A DNA stretch of 19,677 nt. Origin: an uncultured Treponema sp. (lineage in GTDB: Bacteria; Spirochaetota; Spirochaetia; Treponematales; Treponemataceae). This document shows positions 6,266 through 13,852 of this stretch, piece by piece (position 1 is the stretch's first letter; each line of letters opens with the position of its first letter). A program made the translations under genes and the position numbers. The notes beneath the pieces were generated by a model. That model ran no database searches. It was not told the origin of the DNA and saw only the letters and a program-made list of their open reading frames with translations. The stretch covers positions 1 through 19,677 of the forward strand of contig CALCRU010000063.1 of the NCBI GenBank assembly GCA_937894335.1, given 5' to 3'.

Positions 6266-7869
6266 TTTCTGTTTTCCAAAGGCTTTTCTTTTAGAAGATA
6301 GCGCATGAAGGCTTCAAAAATTTCTTCCGTGTAATGAACTCCCGACTGCTTCTTAAGTTCCTGTACTGCTTCGTCCATGGAAAGGGCCTTTCTGTAGGGT
6401 CTGTCCGAAGTAAGAGCGTCAAAAATATCCGCCGCACTGATTATCATTGCTTCTTCGGGAATTTCTCCCTCCTTTAGTCCGTAGTAGCCTGTTCCTGTAA
6501 GTGTTTCGTGGTGGTAACGGATGAATGTGCTTATGCTCTTAAAGAAGGGGTTGTTGCAGACAATGTTGTAGCCTATTTCGGTGTGGGTTTTTATTTCTTC
6601 GTATTCGCTATCGGTAAGCCGCTCCTGCTTGTTTATAATTGCGTCAGGGATTCCGATTTTTCCTATGTCGTGTAGCATGGCTCCGTATCTTAACTGATGG
6701 ATTTTTTCTTCCTTGTAGCCCATTTCTCTTGCAATGCCTTCTGCATATTTTGTAACTCTAGCAGAGTGACCTTCTGTGTAAGAATCTTTTGCTTCCAGCG
6801 CTCGGGTAAGGGATTCAACAACATTAAAGTTGCTTTCGTCAAGGCGGGTATAAAGCTGACGGTTTGTAATTTCGCTTGCGGTAAAGGCAGTGGCAATTTC
6901 TAGCATGTAGCGGTGTTCCATGCCAAAGGGTTCCTTGTTTTCAGGATTGCGAACAAGGGAGACCACGCCCAAATCTCCAGAGTTTGTAAAGACTGGCACG
7001 CAAATTACTGAACCGTCTATAAAAGGCTCCTCCTGCATGATTGCGTAAGAGGGGTGTGACATTCTGTCTGGAATAAAAAGCGGCTGGCGGGATTCAAACA
7101 CCTGTCCTGAAATTCCCTGTCCAGGCGCAAGAGGCTTTGCATTTCTTACGCCCTTTTTGCAGAATGGAATAAGCTGATTCAGTTCTTTGTCGTATGCATA
7201 GCAGATTCCAAGGTCAAAAGGAATTTCTTTTGCAATGTCCTTCATCAGGTTATCGTAAACATCCTTTATGGTCTTGTGACGCTGAAGGGCAAGGGGATAC
7301 TGGGTCATGCGAAGAAGTTCCCTAAGCCTCTGGTCTGCAATAGAAGATGCATAGAGGTTTATGGTAATGCGTTCTGTAAGTCTGTTAAGAAAGTTTAGTT
7401 CCTGTTCCCCAAGAGTTTTCTTTTCTGATTCCGGGGGAGTGCATACAAGAATGAATGCAAGAAGGTCGAAGCGGTGTACTACAGGAATGATTGTATGGGC
7501 ATGGTAGACTTCCGAAAGAACTTTTTCCAGCACTGGCTCGTTAACCTGAAAGTCTGTGAACAGTTTGTTAAGGGCTGTGGGTTCGGTTATCATGGAAAGA
7601 CAGCCGATAAAAAGGGAATCGTCAGGAACTGTGGTAACGCCTTCTCTGTCTATTTCCCTGTATTCATGAAGACCTGTTTCGTGGAAGAAGACCCGTATGT
7701 CTTGTTCGGGAAGAATTTTTTTTGAAAAGGCAATGACTGACTGTACCAGTCCAGTTGTGGTAGTCCAGTTGTCTAGTTCGTCAAGATTGAATTCGTTTTG
7801 AAGTCCAAGTAGTCCGGCTGCTTCCGGTGACACCTGCTCTATGCTGAATTCTTCCGTAACATCTTCCAT
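6262..7869 (-). CDS. GAF domain plus HD-GYP domain protein (putative cyclic-di-GMP phosphodiesterase)
   Basis: 535-residue cytosolic signalling protein. Residues 1-180 form an unrecognised, GAF-like N-terminal part; about 195-340 is a GAF domain (GQGISGQVFESRQPLFIPD, then VPVFTNSGDLGVVSLV); 345-530 is HD-GYP. Metal-site residues are present: His368 in EGHS, His400-Asp401 in LHDIGKIGIP with Lys404, His429, His453-His454 in YHHET, and Asp481 in AADIFDAL. The signature GYP is GYY here (461-463, GTGYYGLKEGEIP), a substitution that may weaken partner binding or catalysis. HD-GYP enzymes hydrolyse c-di-GMP to pGpG or GMP; the GAF sensor ligand is unknown. It is divergent from an exported TPR-like protein and has a leaderless-type promoter. 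Confidence 0.9.
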   Translation of the reverse strand: MEDVTEEFSIEQVSPEAAGLLGLQNEFNLDELDNWTTTTGLVQSVIAFSKKILPEQDIRVFFHETGLHEYREIDREGVTTVPDDSLFIGCLSMITEPTALNKLFTDFQVNEPVLEKVLSEVYHAHTIIPVVHRFDLLAFILVCTPPESEKKTLGEQELNFLNRLTERITINLYASSIADQRLRELLRMTQYPLALQRHKTIKDVYDNLMKDIAKEIPFDLGICYAYDKELNQLIPFCKKGVRNAKPLAPGQGISGQVFESRQPLFIPDRMSHPSYAIMQEEPFIDGSVICVPVFTNSGDLGVVSLVRNPENKEPFGMEHRYMLEIATAFTASEITNRQLYTRLDESNFNVVESLTRALEAKDSYTEGHSARVTKYAEGIAREMGYKEEKIHQLRYGAMLHDIGKIGIPDAIINKQERLTDSEYEEIKTHTEIGYNIVCNNPFFKSISTFIRYHHETLTGTGYYGLKEGEIPEEAMIISAADIFDALTSDRPYRKALSMDEAVQELKKQSGVHYTEEIFEAFMRYLLKEKPLENRN

Positions 7870-7875
7870 AGGTAT

Positions 7876-7904
7876 ATATTAGTGGAAAAAATCAATTGTG
7901 TATA
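7876..7904 (-). promoter_or_regulatory. HD-GYP gene promoter, predicted leaderless
   Basis: Minus strand: TAATAT (7881-7876) followed by six bases ATACCT and the ATG. A weak -35, TATACA (7904-7899), sits 17 bases upstream of it. No Shine-Dalgarno is visible. Overlapping TATATA and TATACC hexamers make the exact -10 register uncertain. Confidence 0.5.
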
Positions 7905-7917
7905 TGGGGGCAGTCTG

Positions 7918-7946
7918 TTGACGCAAGTTTTCTGCTGTGGTATGTT
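7918..7946 (+). promoter_or_regulatory. Promoter of the exported TPR-like gene, predicted leaderless
   Basis: TTGACG (7918-7923), 17-base spacer, TATGTT (7941-7946) preceded by TGG (extended -10). The ATG at 7954 follows after seven bases without a Shine-Dalgarno. The promoter lies inside the longer frame that opens with GTG at 7882, which argues against that start. Confidence 0.7.
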
Positions 7947-7953
7947 TGTTCCC

Positions 7954-8772
7954 ATGAAAAGGGCATTTGGTTTTGGCTTTATGATTGCAATTTCTCTTTT
8001 TTGTGCAGTGGAAGCATTTTCTTCTACGGTCATTTCTCCGTTTGCTCAGGGCGTAATTGATTCCTTTATGACAGTCCGCATGAACCTTTCTCTTTCTTCC
8101 TCAAACGAAGAGGCCCTTTTAAAAATAGACGCTTTTGAAAACGAACGCAGGTCAGACATTGATTCAAAATGCACAGAAGAAGAAAAAATTATCCTTTCAA
8201 ATTTCTTTCTGCTGGAAAGGTACAACTATCTTAGGGACGACGCTTCAAACACTGAATCTCTAAAAAAGCAGTTTTCTGCACAGAACGATGTGATTCAGTC
8301 CTGGTTTTCTTCCCATAAAAATGAAACTCCAAACAGGTGGCTTTATGTTACCGCAGGAGATGTGGTTTCGGTTTGCATGTCCTTTGACCCTGTTCGCATG
8401 GCTTTAAAGTATGGGGTCACAGTAAAAAAGTACTACGAGGAGGCTCTTGCTCAGGACAATAACATGTCTTATGCCCTTACAAACCTCGCCCAGTGGTACT
8501 GGTATGCACCCGGCATAACTGGCGGTAGCAAGAAAACCGCCCGTGAACTTTTTAAGAAAGCTCTTGACAGCGCCCACACCGATGCAGAACGATACTTTGC
8601 CCTTGTTTTTATGTCGCAGGTTGCCTTTGACGAAAAAAATAAAACTCTTGCCGCCGACTATCTTTCTCAGGCCGACTCTTATGCACCCGGAGGTTCCTAT
8701 GTAGCCTCTGTTAAAAGCATGAACGAAGCTGGCTACTCTCTCTTTACCTCCCACTCAAGAAAAGCTAACTAG
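7954..8772 (+). CDS. Exported TPR-like protein of unknown function
   Basis: 272 residues from the ATG at 7954. The N-terminus MKRAFGFGF plus a hydrophobic run ending AVEA-FSS is a classical signal peptide with a probable signal peptidase I site, so the protein should be periplasmic. The mature part is alpha-helical with TPR-like spacing: YYEEALAQD (around 175), ALTNLAQWYWYAPG, a GGSKKTARELFKKAL helix, and a final helix pair ending in DYLSQADSYAPGG. The APGITGGS turn between helices resembles motifs in substrate-associated TPR proteins, but no specific family can be named. An upstream in-frame GTG (7882) would bury the signal peptide and overlaps the promoter. It is a single-gene unit, divergent from the HD-GYP gene. 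Confidence 0.75.
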   Translation: MKRAFGFGFMIAISLFCAVEAFSSTVISPFAQGVIDSFMTVRMNLSLSSSNEEALLKIDAFENERRSDIDSKCTEEEKIILSNFFLLERYNYLRDDASNTESLKKQFSAQNDVIQSWFSSHKNETPNRWLYVTAGDVVSVCMSFDPVRMALKYGVTVKKYYEEALAQDNNMSYALTNLAQWYWYAPGITGGSKKTARELFKKALDSAHTDAERYFALVFMSQVAFDEKNKTLAADYLSQADSYAPGGSYVASVKSMNEAGYSLFTSHSRKAN

Positions 8773-8782
8773 TCTGTTCCCT

Positions 8783-8800
8783 ATGCATGCAACAATGCAT
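8783..8800. promoter_or_regulatory. Twin ATGCAT palindromes just upstream of the thrA promoter
   Basis: ATGCAT (8783-8788) and ATGCAT (8795-8800) are separated by GCAACA and end two bases before the thrA -35. They could be an operator, or form a six-base-pair stem which, with T6 at 8808-8813, would be at best a poor terminator for the preceding gene. No regulator can be assigned. Confidence 0.3.
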
Positions 8801-8802
8801 CA

Positions 8803-8831
8803 TTGAGTTTTTTCTCCCAATCTGCTATACT
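8803..8831 (+). promoter_or_regulatory. thrA operon promoter
   Basis: TTGAGT (8803-8808), 17 bases, TATACT (8826-8831) preceded by TGC (extended -10). The expected start near 8838 leaves a 27-base leader holding AGAGGA (8853-8858) six bases before the ATG at 8865. The leader is too short for a peptide attenuator. Confidence 0.75.
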
Positions 8832-8864
8832 AAAAGCAAAATTGATGTCCACAGAGGAAGAAGT

Positions 8865-11369
8865 ATGCTTACATTAAAATTTGGCGGAACTAGCATGGGT
8901 TCTGCACGCCGCATTTTAGACAGCGTTGCCATCATGGAAGGCCGCGCAAAAACCGACAAAATTTCTGTCGTTGTAAGTGCTGTCGCAGGCGTATCAAACA
9001 AACTTCAGGAAGCCATTGACGGTTGCGTTGCAGGAGGCACTGCCCAAACTTATGTCTCTCAGCTCCGTACGATTCATTCCGACATCTGTTCAGAACTTCG
9101 TTCCCAGCTCCCTTCTTTTAAAGACGATGTCGTCATGCAAAAGATTTCTGTCCTTCTTGACGAGCTTACAAACCTTCTTAACGGACTCAACACCTTTGGC
9201 GTCTGTCCAGATGTAATTCACTGTCGCATCATGGGCATGGGTGAGCTTATGTGCTGTCCCATTGTCGAGGCTGTTCTTGCTGCAAAAGGCGTTAATGTGC
9301 TTTTCCTTGATTCAAGAAAATACATCTTTACCACAGGAGATCAGAAGGAAGGCGACCCCGACTACGCCCGCTGTGCAGAAGCTCTTGCCCAGTATCGTGA
9401 CGGAACAGCAAGTGCCGCTCAGGTTCTTCTTTTCCCCGGATTTATCTGCTCATGGATTGGCGGAACTGGTGCTTCTCCTGTTATGGGGCTTCTTGGTCGC
9501 AATGGTTCTGATTTTTCAGCCGCTATTGTGGGCTCATCCCTTGGTTCTAAGAAAGTAGAATTCTGGACTGATGTAGACGGAATCTATACGGCAGACCCTC
9601 GCGTAGTAAAGGATGCAATTCTTGTAAAGGACATGAGTTACGAGGAGGCAATGGAACTTTCTTTCTTTGGAAGCAAGGTTCTTCATCCCAAGACACTTTC
9701 TCCTCTTGCTGCAAGGGGCATTGAAGCTTGGAGCCTTAACAGCCAGAATCCTTCTGCTAGGGGAACATGCATTGCAAAAGGTCCCTTTGACAGCGAAAAG
9801 GATGCTGGTCCCGTACGGGGAATAAGTTGTCTTAAAAACTGTGCCATGATAAGCGTAAGCGGTTCGGGCATGAAGGGACGCCGGGGTATGGCAGCTCGCA
9901 TATTCAGTGCAGTAAGTAATGCTGGAATTTCAATTCTCCTTATTACCCAGTCTTCTTCCGAATACACACTTTCTTTCTGCGTAAAGAAAAATGCCGCCGC
10001 AAAAGTTCAGGATGTGCTTAAGGCAGAATTCTCCCTTGAAATCACAGGACGCCTCATTAACGAAATAGAAGTGCATGACGACTGTGCCATTGTCTCAATC
10101 ATTGGTGACGCAATGAAGAAAAAACGAGGAGTTGCAGGAACATTCTTTGACTCTCTTGCAACTCGTGACATAAACATTCTTGCTATTGCTCAGGGCTCAG
10201 ACGAACGCTCTATTTCTGCAGTAATCAATTCTGCAGACGGAGACACGGCAGTACGCATAGTGCACCAGTTCTTCTTTAATACAGTTCAGTCAATTCAGGT
10301 TTATGCATTCGGAGCAGGAACAATCGGCGGAACCATGCTTGACCAAATTGGCGAGCAGCAGAAAGCTCTTCTTGAGCAGGGAATAGACATCCGCGTAATG
10401 GCCATTGCAAACATTGACGGAATGATTTTTAATGCTGACGGAATTGAACTTGACGGTTGGCGTGACAAGGTTCGCATTAACGGTAAGAAGACTAACCTTG
10501 ACGAAATTCTTGACTTTGTCCGCGAAACAAAACCCCTTAATCCTATTTTTGTAGACTGCACAGCAAGTTACGATTTGCCCGAACGCTACATAGACATACT
10601 TAAGGCAGGCATGAACATTGCAACTCCCAACAAGCGTGCAAATTCCATGAGCATGGACTTTTACCACAAACTTAGAAAGACTGCAAACGAAATGCATGTG
10701 CGCTTCCTTTACGAAACAAATGTTGGTGCTGGACTTCCAATCATTGACACTTTGCAGAACCTCTTTAAATCTGGCGACCGTCTTACAGCCTTTAACGGAA
10801 TTATGTCTGGCAGCCTAAGCTACATCTTTGGAAAACTTGATGAAGGCAAGAAATTTAGCGAGGCAGTTCTTGAGGCAAAGGAACTGCGCTATACCGAGCC
10901 TGATCCCCGTGACGACCTTAAGGGTACCGATGTTGCAAGAAAGGCCCTTATAATTGCTCGTGAGGCAGGAATGGAAATTGAACTTGACGACATAGTTATG
11001 AATTCAATCTTCCCCGACAACTTTAGCCTTGAGGGTACTACAGAAGAATTCCTTAAGAAACTTCCCGAACTGGATTCCTACTTTGCAAAGAAAATGGAAG
11101 CCCTTAAAAAGGAAAACAAGGTACTCCGCATGGGTGCAAGCATTAAGGATGGAAAAGTTTCTGTTGGCATGTTGGAGGTTGGCCCTGAAGATCCCCTGTA
11201 CGGAGTAAAAGGCGGCGAAAATGCATTTGTGTTTACAACAGCCCGTTACACTCCCATTCCTCTTACCGTCCGCGGTTATGGAGCGGGAGCAGGTGTTACT
11301 GCCGCAGGTGTCTTTGGTGATGTCCTCCGCACTGTAAGCTGGAATGTAACCAACACTTCCAAAAACTAA
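8865..11369 (+). CDS. thrA: Bifunctional aspartokinase / homoserine dehydrogenase
   Basis: 834 residues; catalyses the first and third steps from aspartate toward threonine, methionine and isoleucine. Aspartokinase occupies about 1-305: KFGGTSMG (5-12), GRNGSDFSAA (211-220) and WTDVDGIYTADPR (234 onward). Two ACT-type segments follow (about 315-465). Homoserine dehydrogenase spans about 475-834, with nucleotide loop AFGAGTIGG (481-489), TPNKRA (Lys590), YETNVGAGLPI (616-626) and EPDPRDDLKG (678-687). The ATG at 8865 is chosen because it gives the family N-terminus, follows AGAGGA at a good distance, and lies downstream of the promoter; the frame is open back to 8787, which would include the promoter. 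It heads an operon with the PheA fusion and ilvN, so feedback through the ACT domains is likely. Confidence 0.95.
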   Translation: MLTLKFGGTSMGSARRILDSVAIMEGRAKTDKISVVVSAVAGVSNKLQEAIDGCVAGGTAQTYVSQLRTIHSDICSELRSQLPSFKDDVVMQKISVLLDELTNLLNGLNTFGVCPDVIHCRIMGMGELMCCPIVEAVLAAKGVNVLFLDSRKYIFTTGDQKEGDPDYARCAEALAQYRDGTASAAQVLLFPGFICSWIGGTGASPVMGLLGRNGSDFSAAIVGSSLGSKKVEFWTDVDGIYTADPRVVKDAILVKDMSYEEAMELSFFGSKVLHPKTLSPLAARGIEAWSLNSQNPSARGTCIAKGPFDSEKDAGPVRGISCLKNCAMISVSGSGMKGRRGMAARIFSAVSNAGISILLITQSSSEYTLSFCVKKNAAAKVQDVLKAEFSLEITGRLINEIEVHDDCAIVSIIGDAMKKKRGVAGTFFDSLATRDINILAIAQGSDERSISAVINSADGDTAVRIVHQFFFNTVQSIQVYAFGAGTIGGTMLDQIGEQQKALLEQGIDIRVMAIANIDGMIFNADGIELDGWRDKVRINGKKTNLDEILDFVRETKPLNPIFVDCTASYDLPERYIDILKAGMNIATPNKRANSMSMDFYHKLRKTANEMHVRFLYETNVGAGLPIIDTLQNLFKSGDRLTAFNGIMSGSLSYIFGKLDEGKKFSEAVLEAKELRYTEPDPRDDLKGTDVARKALIIAREAGMEIELDDIVMNSIFPDNFSLEGTTEEFLKKLPELDSYFAKKMEALKKENKVLRMGASIKDGKVSVGMLEVGPEDPLYGVKGGENAFVFTTARYTPIPLTVRGYGAGAGVTAAGVFGDVLRTVSWNVTNTSKN

Positions 11370-11377
11370 GGTTCTCT

Positions 11378-13327
11378 ATGGTAATTGTTTTACGGCCCGA
11401 CATAAGCAGAAAGGAAAAGAGCGACCTTAAGAATTTCCTTACCGAAAAGAAATTTAAAATCAGCGAGGTAAGGGGAGAAGAGGAAACAGTCTTTGCCATT
11501 GTCGGAAAACTTTCTCTAGACATCCGTGAAGTTGAACTTTTGCCCGGCGTGGGTAAGGTTATTCCCGTAAGCAATCCCTACAAGCTTGCAAGCCGTAAGT
11601 TTAAAAAAGAAGATACAATCGTAACCCTTCCATTTTCTGGTGGAAGCCTCCTTGTGGGGGGAAACCGCCTGTGTGCCATTGCAGGTCCCGGTGCCGTAGA
11701 GTCAAAGGAAGGCCTCTTTAACTGCGCAAAGTTTCTGGTGGCATCTGGTGCAAATGTGCTTAGGAGTGCGGCTTTTGTTCAGAATGTTTCCCCCTATGCC
11801 TTTTCTGGTGAAGGAAAAAAAGCCCTTGTCTGGCTTAAGGAAGCGGGGCAAAAATACAATGTTCCAGTCTGTACCGAAGTAAGTTCCCCAGAGCAGCTTT
11901 CTCTTGCAAAGGATTTTGTAGACATCATTCAGATTGGTCCTGAAAACATGTCCAACACTGAGTTGCTTAAAAAAACGGCAGAACTTTCAAAGCCTGTAAT
12001 ACTCTGTCGTTCCAGAAGTGCCACTGTTGAGGAATTTCTTCTTTCTGCGGAATTCCTTCTTGCAGGCGGCAGTCAGAATGTCATTTTATGCGAAAGCGGA
12101 ATCCGAACTTTTGAGCAGATGACTCAGAATACTCTTGACCTTTCTGCTGTAGCGCTTTTAAAGGAACTTACCCATCTTCCCGTAATTGTTGATCCCTCCA
12201 TGGCACTGGGGGTAAGGGACAAGGTTCCCTCCCTGTCGCTAGCTTCTGTTGCATCTGGTGCAGACGGCATTGCGGTTGATGTAAGCCTTAATCCCGAGAA
12301 AGCTCTTTTTGGTGGAGCACGCTCTCTGTATCCCGACATGTTTGACAAGCTCATGCATGACATAAGGGCTCTGTCTCCTGTGGTACGCAAGGTTGTGGTA
12401 AACAATCCGCCGGTAAAAAAATCTTCAAGGGGAGTGGAAAAAACTTCCGCCTCAAAAACAGAAGTGTGTGTGTATTCAGGTTCTCCAGGAGCATATGCTG
12501 AACAGGCTGTAAACCGCTACTTTGACGAAGGTTATGTAAAGGCAAAGCCTGTTGATTCCTTTGCACAAATTTTCCAGACCGTTACAGACTCTAAGGCAAA
12601 GTATGGCATGGTACCCATAGAAAATTCCTTGTCAGGTTCCGTCTTTCAGAATTACGACAACTTTCTTCGCTTTGAAGATGTGGACATCGTGGGTGCGGTT
12701 ACGCTTAACATCCGCCATGCCCTTTTGGGTGTAAAGGGGGCAAGTCTAGAGGATGTAAAGAATGTCTATTCTCATCCTCAGGGATTTTCCCAGTGTAAGC
12801 GCTTCCTTGACATGCACAAGAACTGGACCTGCACAGATTCCCTTTCTACGGCAACCGCTGCCAAGACTGTGCAAAAAAAAGCGTCCAAACAGAATGCCGC
12901 AATAGCAAGCGCCGTCAACGCTTCCATTTACAAACTGTCTGTTCTTGCGGAAGATATTGCTGACGATTCTGGTAACTTTACTCGCTTTGTGGTAATTTCC
13001 CATAACAAGAAAAAACGAAGGGCTTCGGAAGTAAAAAATGCAAATATGGCAAGCTTCCTCTTTAAGATAAAAAATGAACCAGGTGCTCTTTGCCGAGCCC
13101 TAAGCGTGTTTGAGTCCTACAAGCTTAACCTTACTCGCCTTGAAAGCCGACCCATTCACGGTGAGCCATGGCGCTACTGGTTTTATGCCGATGCAGACAT
13201 TCACGATTCTCCTGCAATAAAAAACGGAGAAAGTCCAGTTTCCTTTATAGACACTGTAATCGGTTCGCTTTCGAAGCATGCCGAAGACATAAGGCTGTTG
13301 GGTATATATTCAGAAATACGATTCTGA
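11378..13327 (+). CDS. DAHP-synthase-like (apparently catalytically dead) / prephenate dehydratase fusion with ACT domain
   Basis: 649 residues. Residues 1-70: ferredoxin-like domain as in Thermotoga-type class I-beta DAHP synthases. About 97-335: DAHP synthase barrel, colinear with the family (EEFLLSAE, GIRTFE, NTLDLSAV, VIVDPS) but lacking the catalytic residues. The metal Cys is Gly105 (AGPGAVE), the metal His Met275 (DPSMALG), the metal Glu Asp301, and the metal Asp Gly312. PEP-binding Lys positions are Val134 and Cys210, and the GARN Arg is Glu189. After a Lys/Ser-rich linker (336-362), about 363-545 is prephenate dehydratase with VPIENS, SHPQGF, STATAA and catalytic NFTRF (533-537) intact, then an ACT domain with EPGAL and ESRP (about 558-649). 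No chorismate mutase domain. Likely role: phenylalanine branch enzyme; the barrel may be regulatory. Eight bases after thrA, with a weak TAAGG site. Confidence 0.88.
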   Translation: MVIVLRPDISRKEKSDLKNFLTEKKFKISEVRGEEETVFAIVGKLSLDIREVELLPGVGKVIPVSNPYKLASRKFKKEDTIVTLPFSGGSLLVGGNRLCAIAGPGAVESKEGLFNCAKFLVASGANVLRSAAFVQNVSPYAFSGEGKKALVWLKEAGQKYNVPVCTEVSSPEQLSLAKDFVDIIQIGPENMSNTELLKKTAELSKPVILCRSRSATVEEFLLSAEFLLAGGSQNVILCESGIRTFEQMTQNTLDLSAVALLKELTHLPVIVDPSMALGVRDKVPSLSLASVASGADGIAVDVSLNPEKALFGGARSLYPDMFDKLMHDIRALSPVVRKVVVNNPPVKKSSRGVEKTSASKTEVCVYSGSPGAYAEQAVNRYFDEGYVKAKPVDSFAQIFQTVTDSKAKYGMVPIENSLSGSVFQNYDNFLRFEDVDIVGAVTLNIRHALLGVKGASLEDVKNVYSHPQGFSQCKRFLDMHKNWTCTDSLSTATAAKTVQKKASKQNAAIASAVNASIYKLSVLAEDIADDSGNFTRFVVISHNKKKRRASEVKNANMASFLFKIKNEPGALCRALSVFESYKLNLTRLESRPIHGEPWRYWFYADADIHDSPAIKNGESPVSFIDTVIGSLSKHAEDIRLLGIYSEIRF

Positions 13328-13341
13328 TTTAAGATATTTGT

Positions 13342-13347
13342 GGAGGT
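13342..13347 (+). promoter_or_regulatory. Strong ribosome binding site of ilvN
   Basis: GGAGGT ends five bases before the ilvN ATG. It is the best Shine-Dalgarno in the window and shows that the host uses canonical initiation for operon-internal genes, unlike the many unit-initial genes without any such site. Confidence 0.75.
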
Positions 13348-13352
13348 AACTT

Positions 13353-13844
13353 ATGGAAAAATATGTTCTTTCAGTTTTGGTAGAAAATCATGCAGGCGTT
13401 CTAAGCCGAGTTTCAGGTCTCTTTAGTCGCCGTGGCTACAACATTGACTCTCTTGTAGTCTGCGAAACCGGTGATCCTAAAAAATCCCGCATGACTATTG
13501 TTGTTCGTGGAGACGAATACATTCTTGAGCAGATTGAAAAGCAACTTTCAAAACTTGTGGAAGTAATTTCCATTGAGCACTGCGATTCTTCTTCAACCAC
13601 CCAAAGAGAAATGGCTCTTATAAAGGTTAAGGCCTCTGGAACAAGCCGCTCCGTTATCATAGAGACATGTAACATTTACCGTGCCCACATAATTGATGTT
13701 GCGGAAGATTCCTTGATTGTAGAGGCAACAGGTAGCGAAGACAAAATTGCTTCCCTTATAAGGCTTCTTGAACCCTACGGAATTCTTGAACTGCTTAAGT
13801 CTGGTCTTGTTGCAATGGACCGTGGTTCAAAAATTATAAAGTAA
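13353..13844 (+). CDS. ilvN: Acetolactate synthase small (regulatory) subunit
   Basis: 163 residues, the usual length. The N-terminal ACT domain begins YVLSVLVENHAGVLSRVSGLF with the family motif RRGYNIDSL (26-34), followed by the second domain (MALIKVKA and onward to the GILELLKSGLVAMDRG end). It stimulates, and confers valine feedback on, the catalytic subunit IlvB in branched-chain amino-acid synthesis. No ilvB lies in the window, so the regulatory subunit is separated from its partner here, unless another gene supplies it elsewhere. It is the last gene of the thrA operon, 25 bases after the PheA fusion. Grouping three ACT-domain proteins in one operon suggests joint control of aspartate-derived, aromatic and branched-chain flux. 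Confidence 0.94.
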   Translation: MEKYVLSVLVENHAGVLSRVSGLFSRRGYNIDSLVVCETGDPKKSRMTIVVRGDEYILEQIEKQLSKLVEVISIEHCDSSSTTQREMALIKVKASGTSRSVIIETCNIYRAHIIDVAEDSLIVEATGSEDKIASLIRLLEPYGILELLKSGLVAMDRGSKIIK

Positions 13845-13852
13845 TTTTCCAA

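Noticed and set aside
7882..7953. GTG start extending the TPR-like protein by 24 residues
   Set aside because: It has no ribosome binding site, hides the signal peptide behind an extra segment, and overlaps a good promoter whose -10 ends seven bases before the ATG at 7954.
8787..8864. Longer thrA frame opening at ATG 8787
   Set aside because: The extension runs through the promoter and the ribosome binding site; homology begins at the ATG at 8865 (KFGGTS).
10290..10697. 135-codon open frame on the minus strand inside thrA
   Set aside because: It lies antisense to the conserved homoserine dehydrogenase domain and has no recognisable domain or promoter.
13311..13326. CAGAA/TTCTG inverted repeat at the end of the PheA fusion as a terminator
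   Set aside because: Five-base stem with no T-run, partly inside coding sequence and immediately before ilvN with a strong ribosome binding site.
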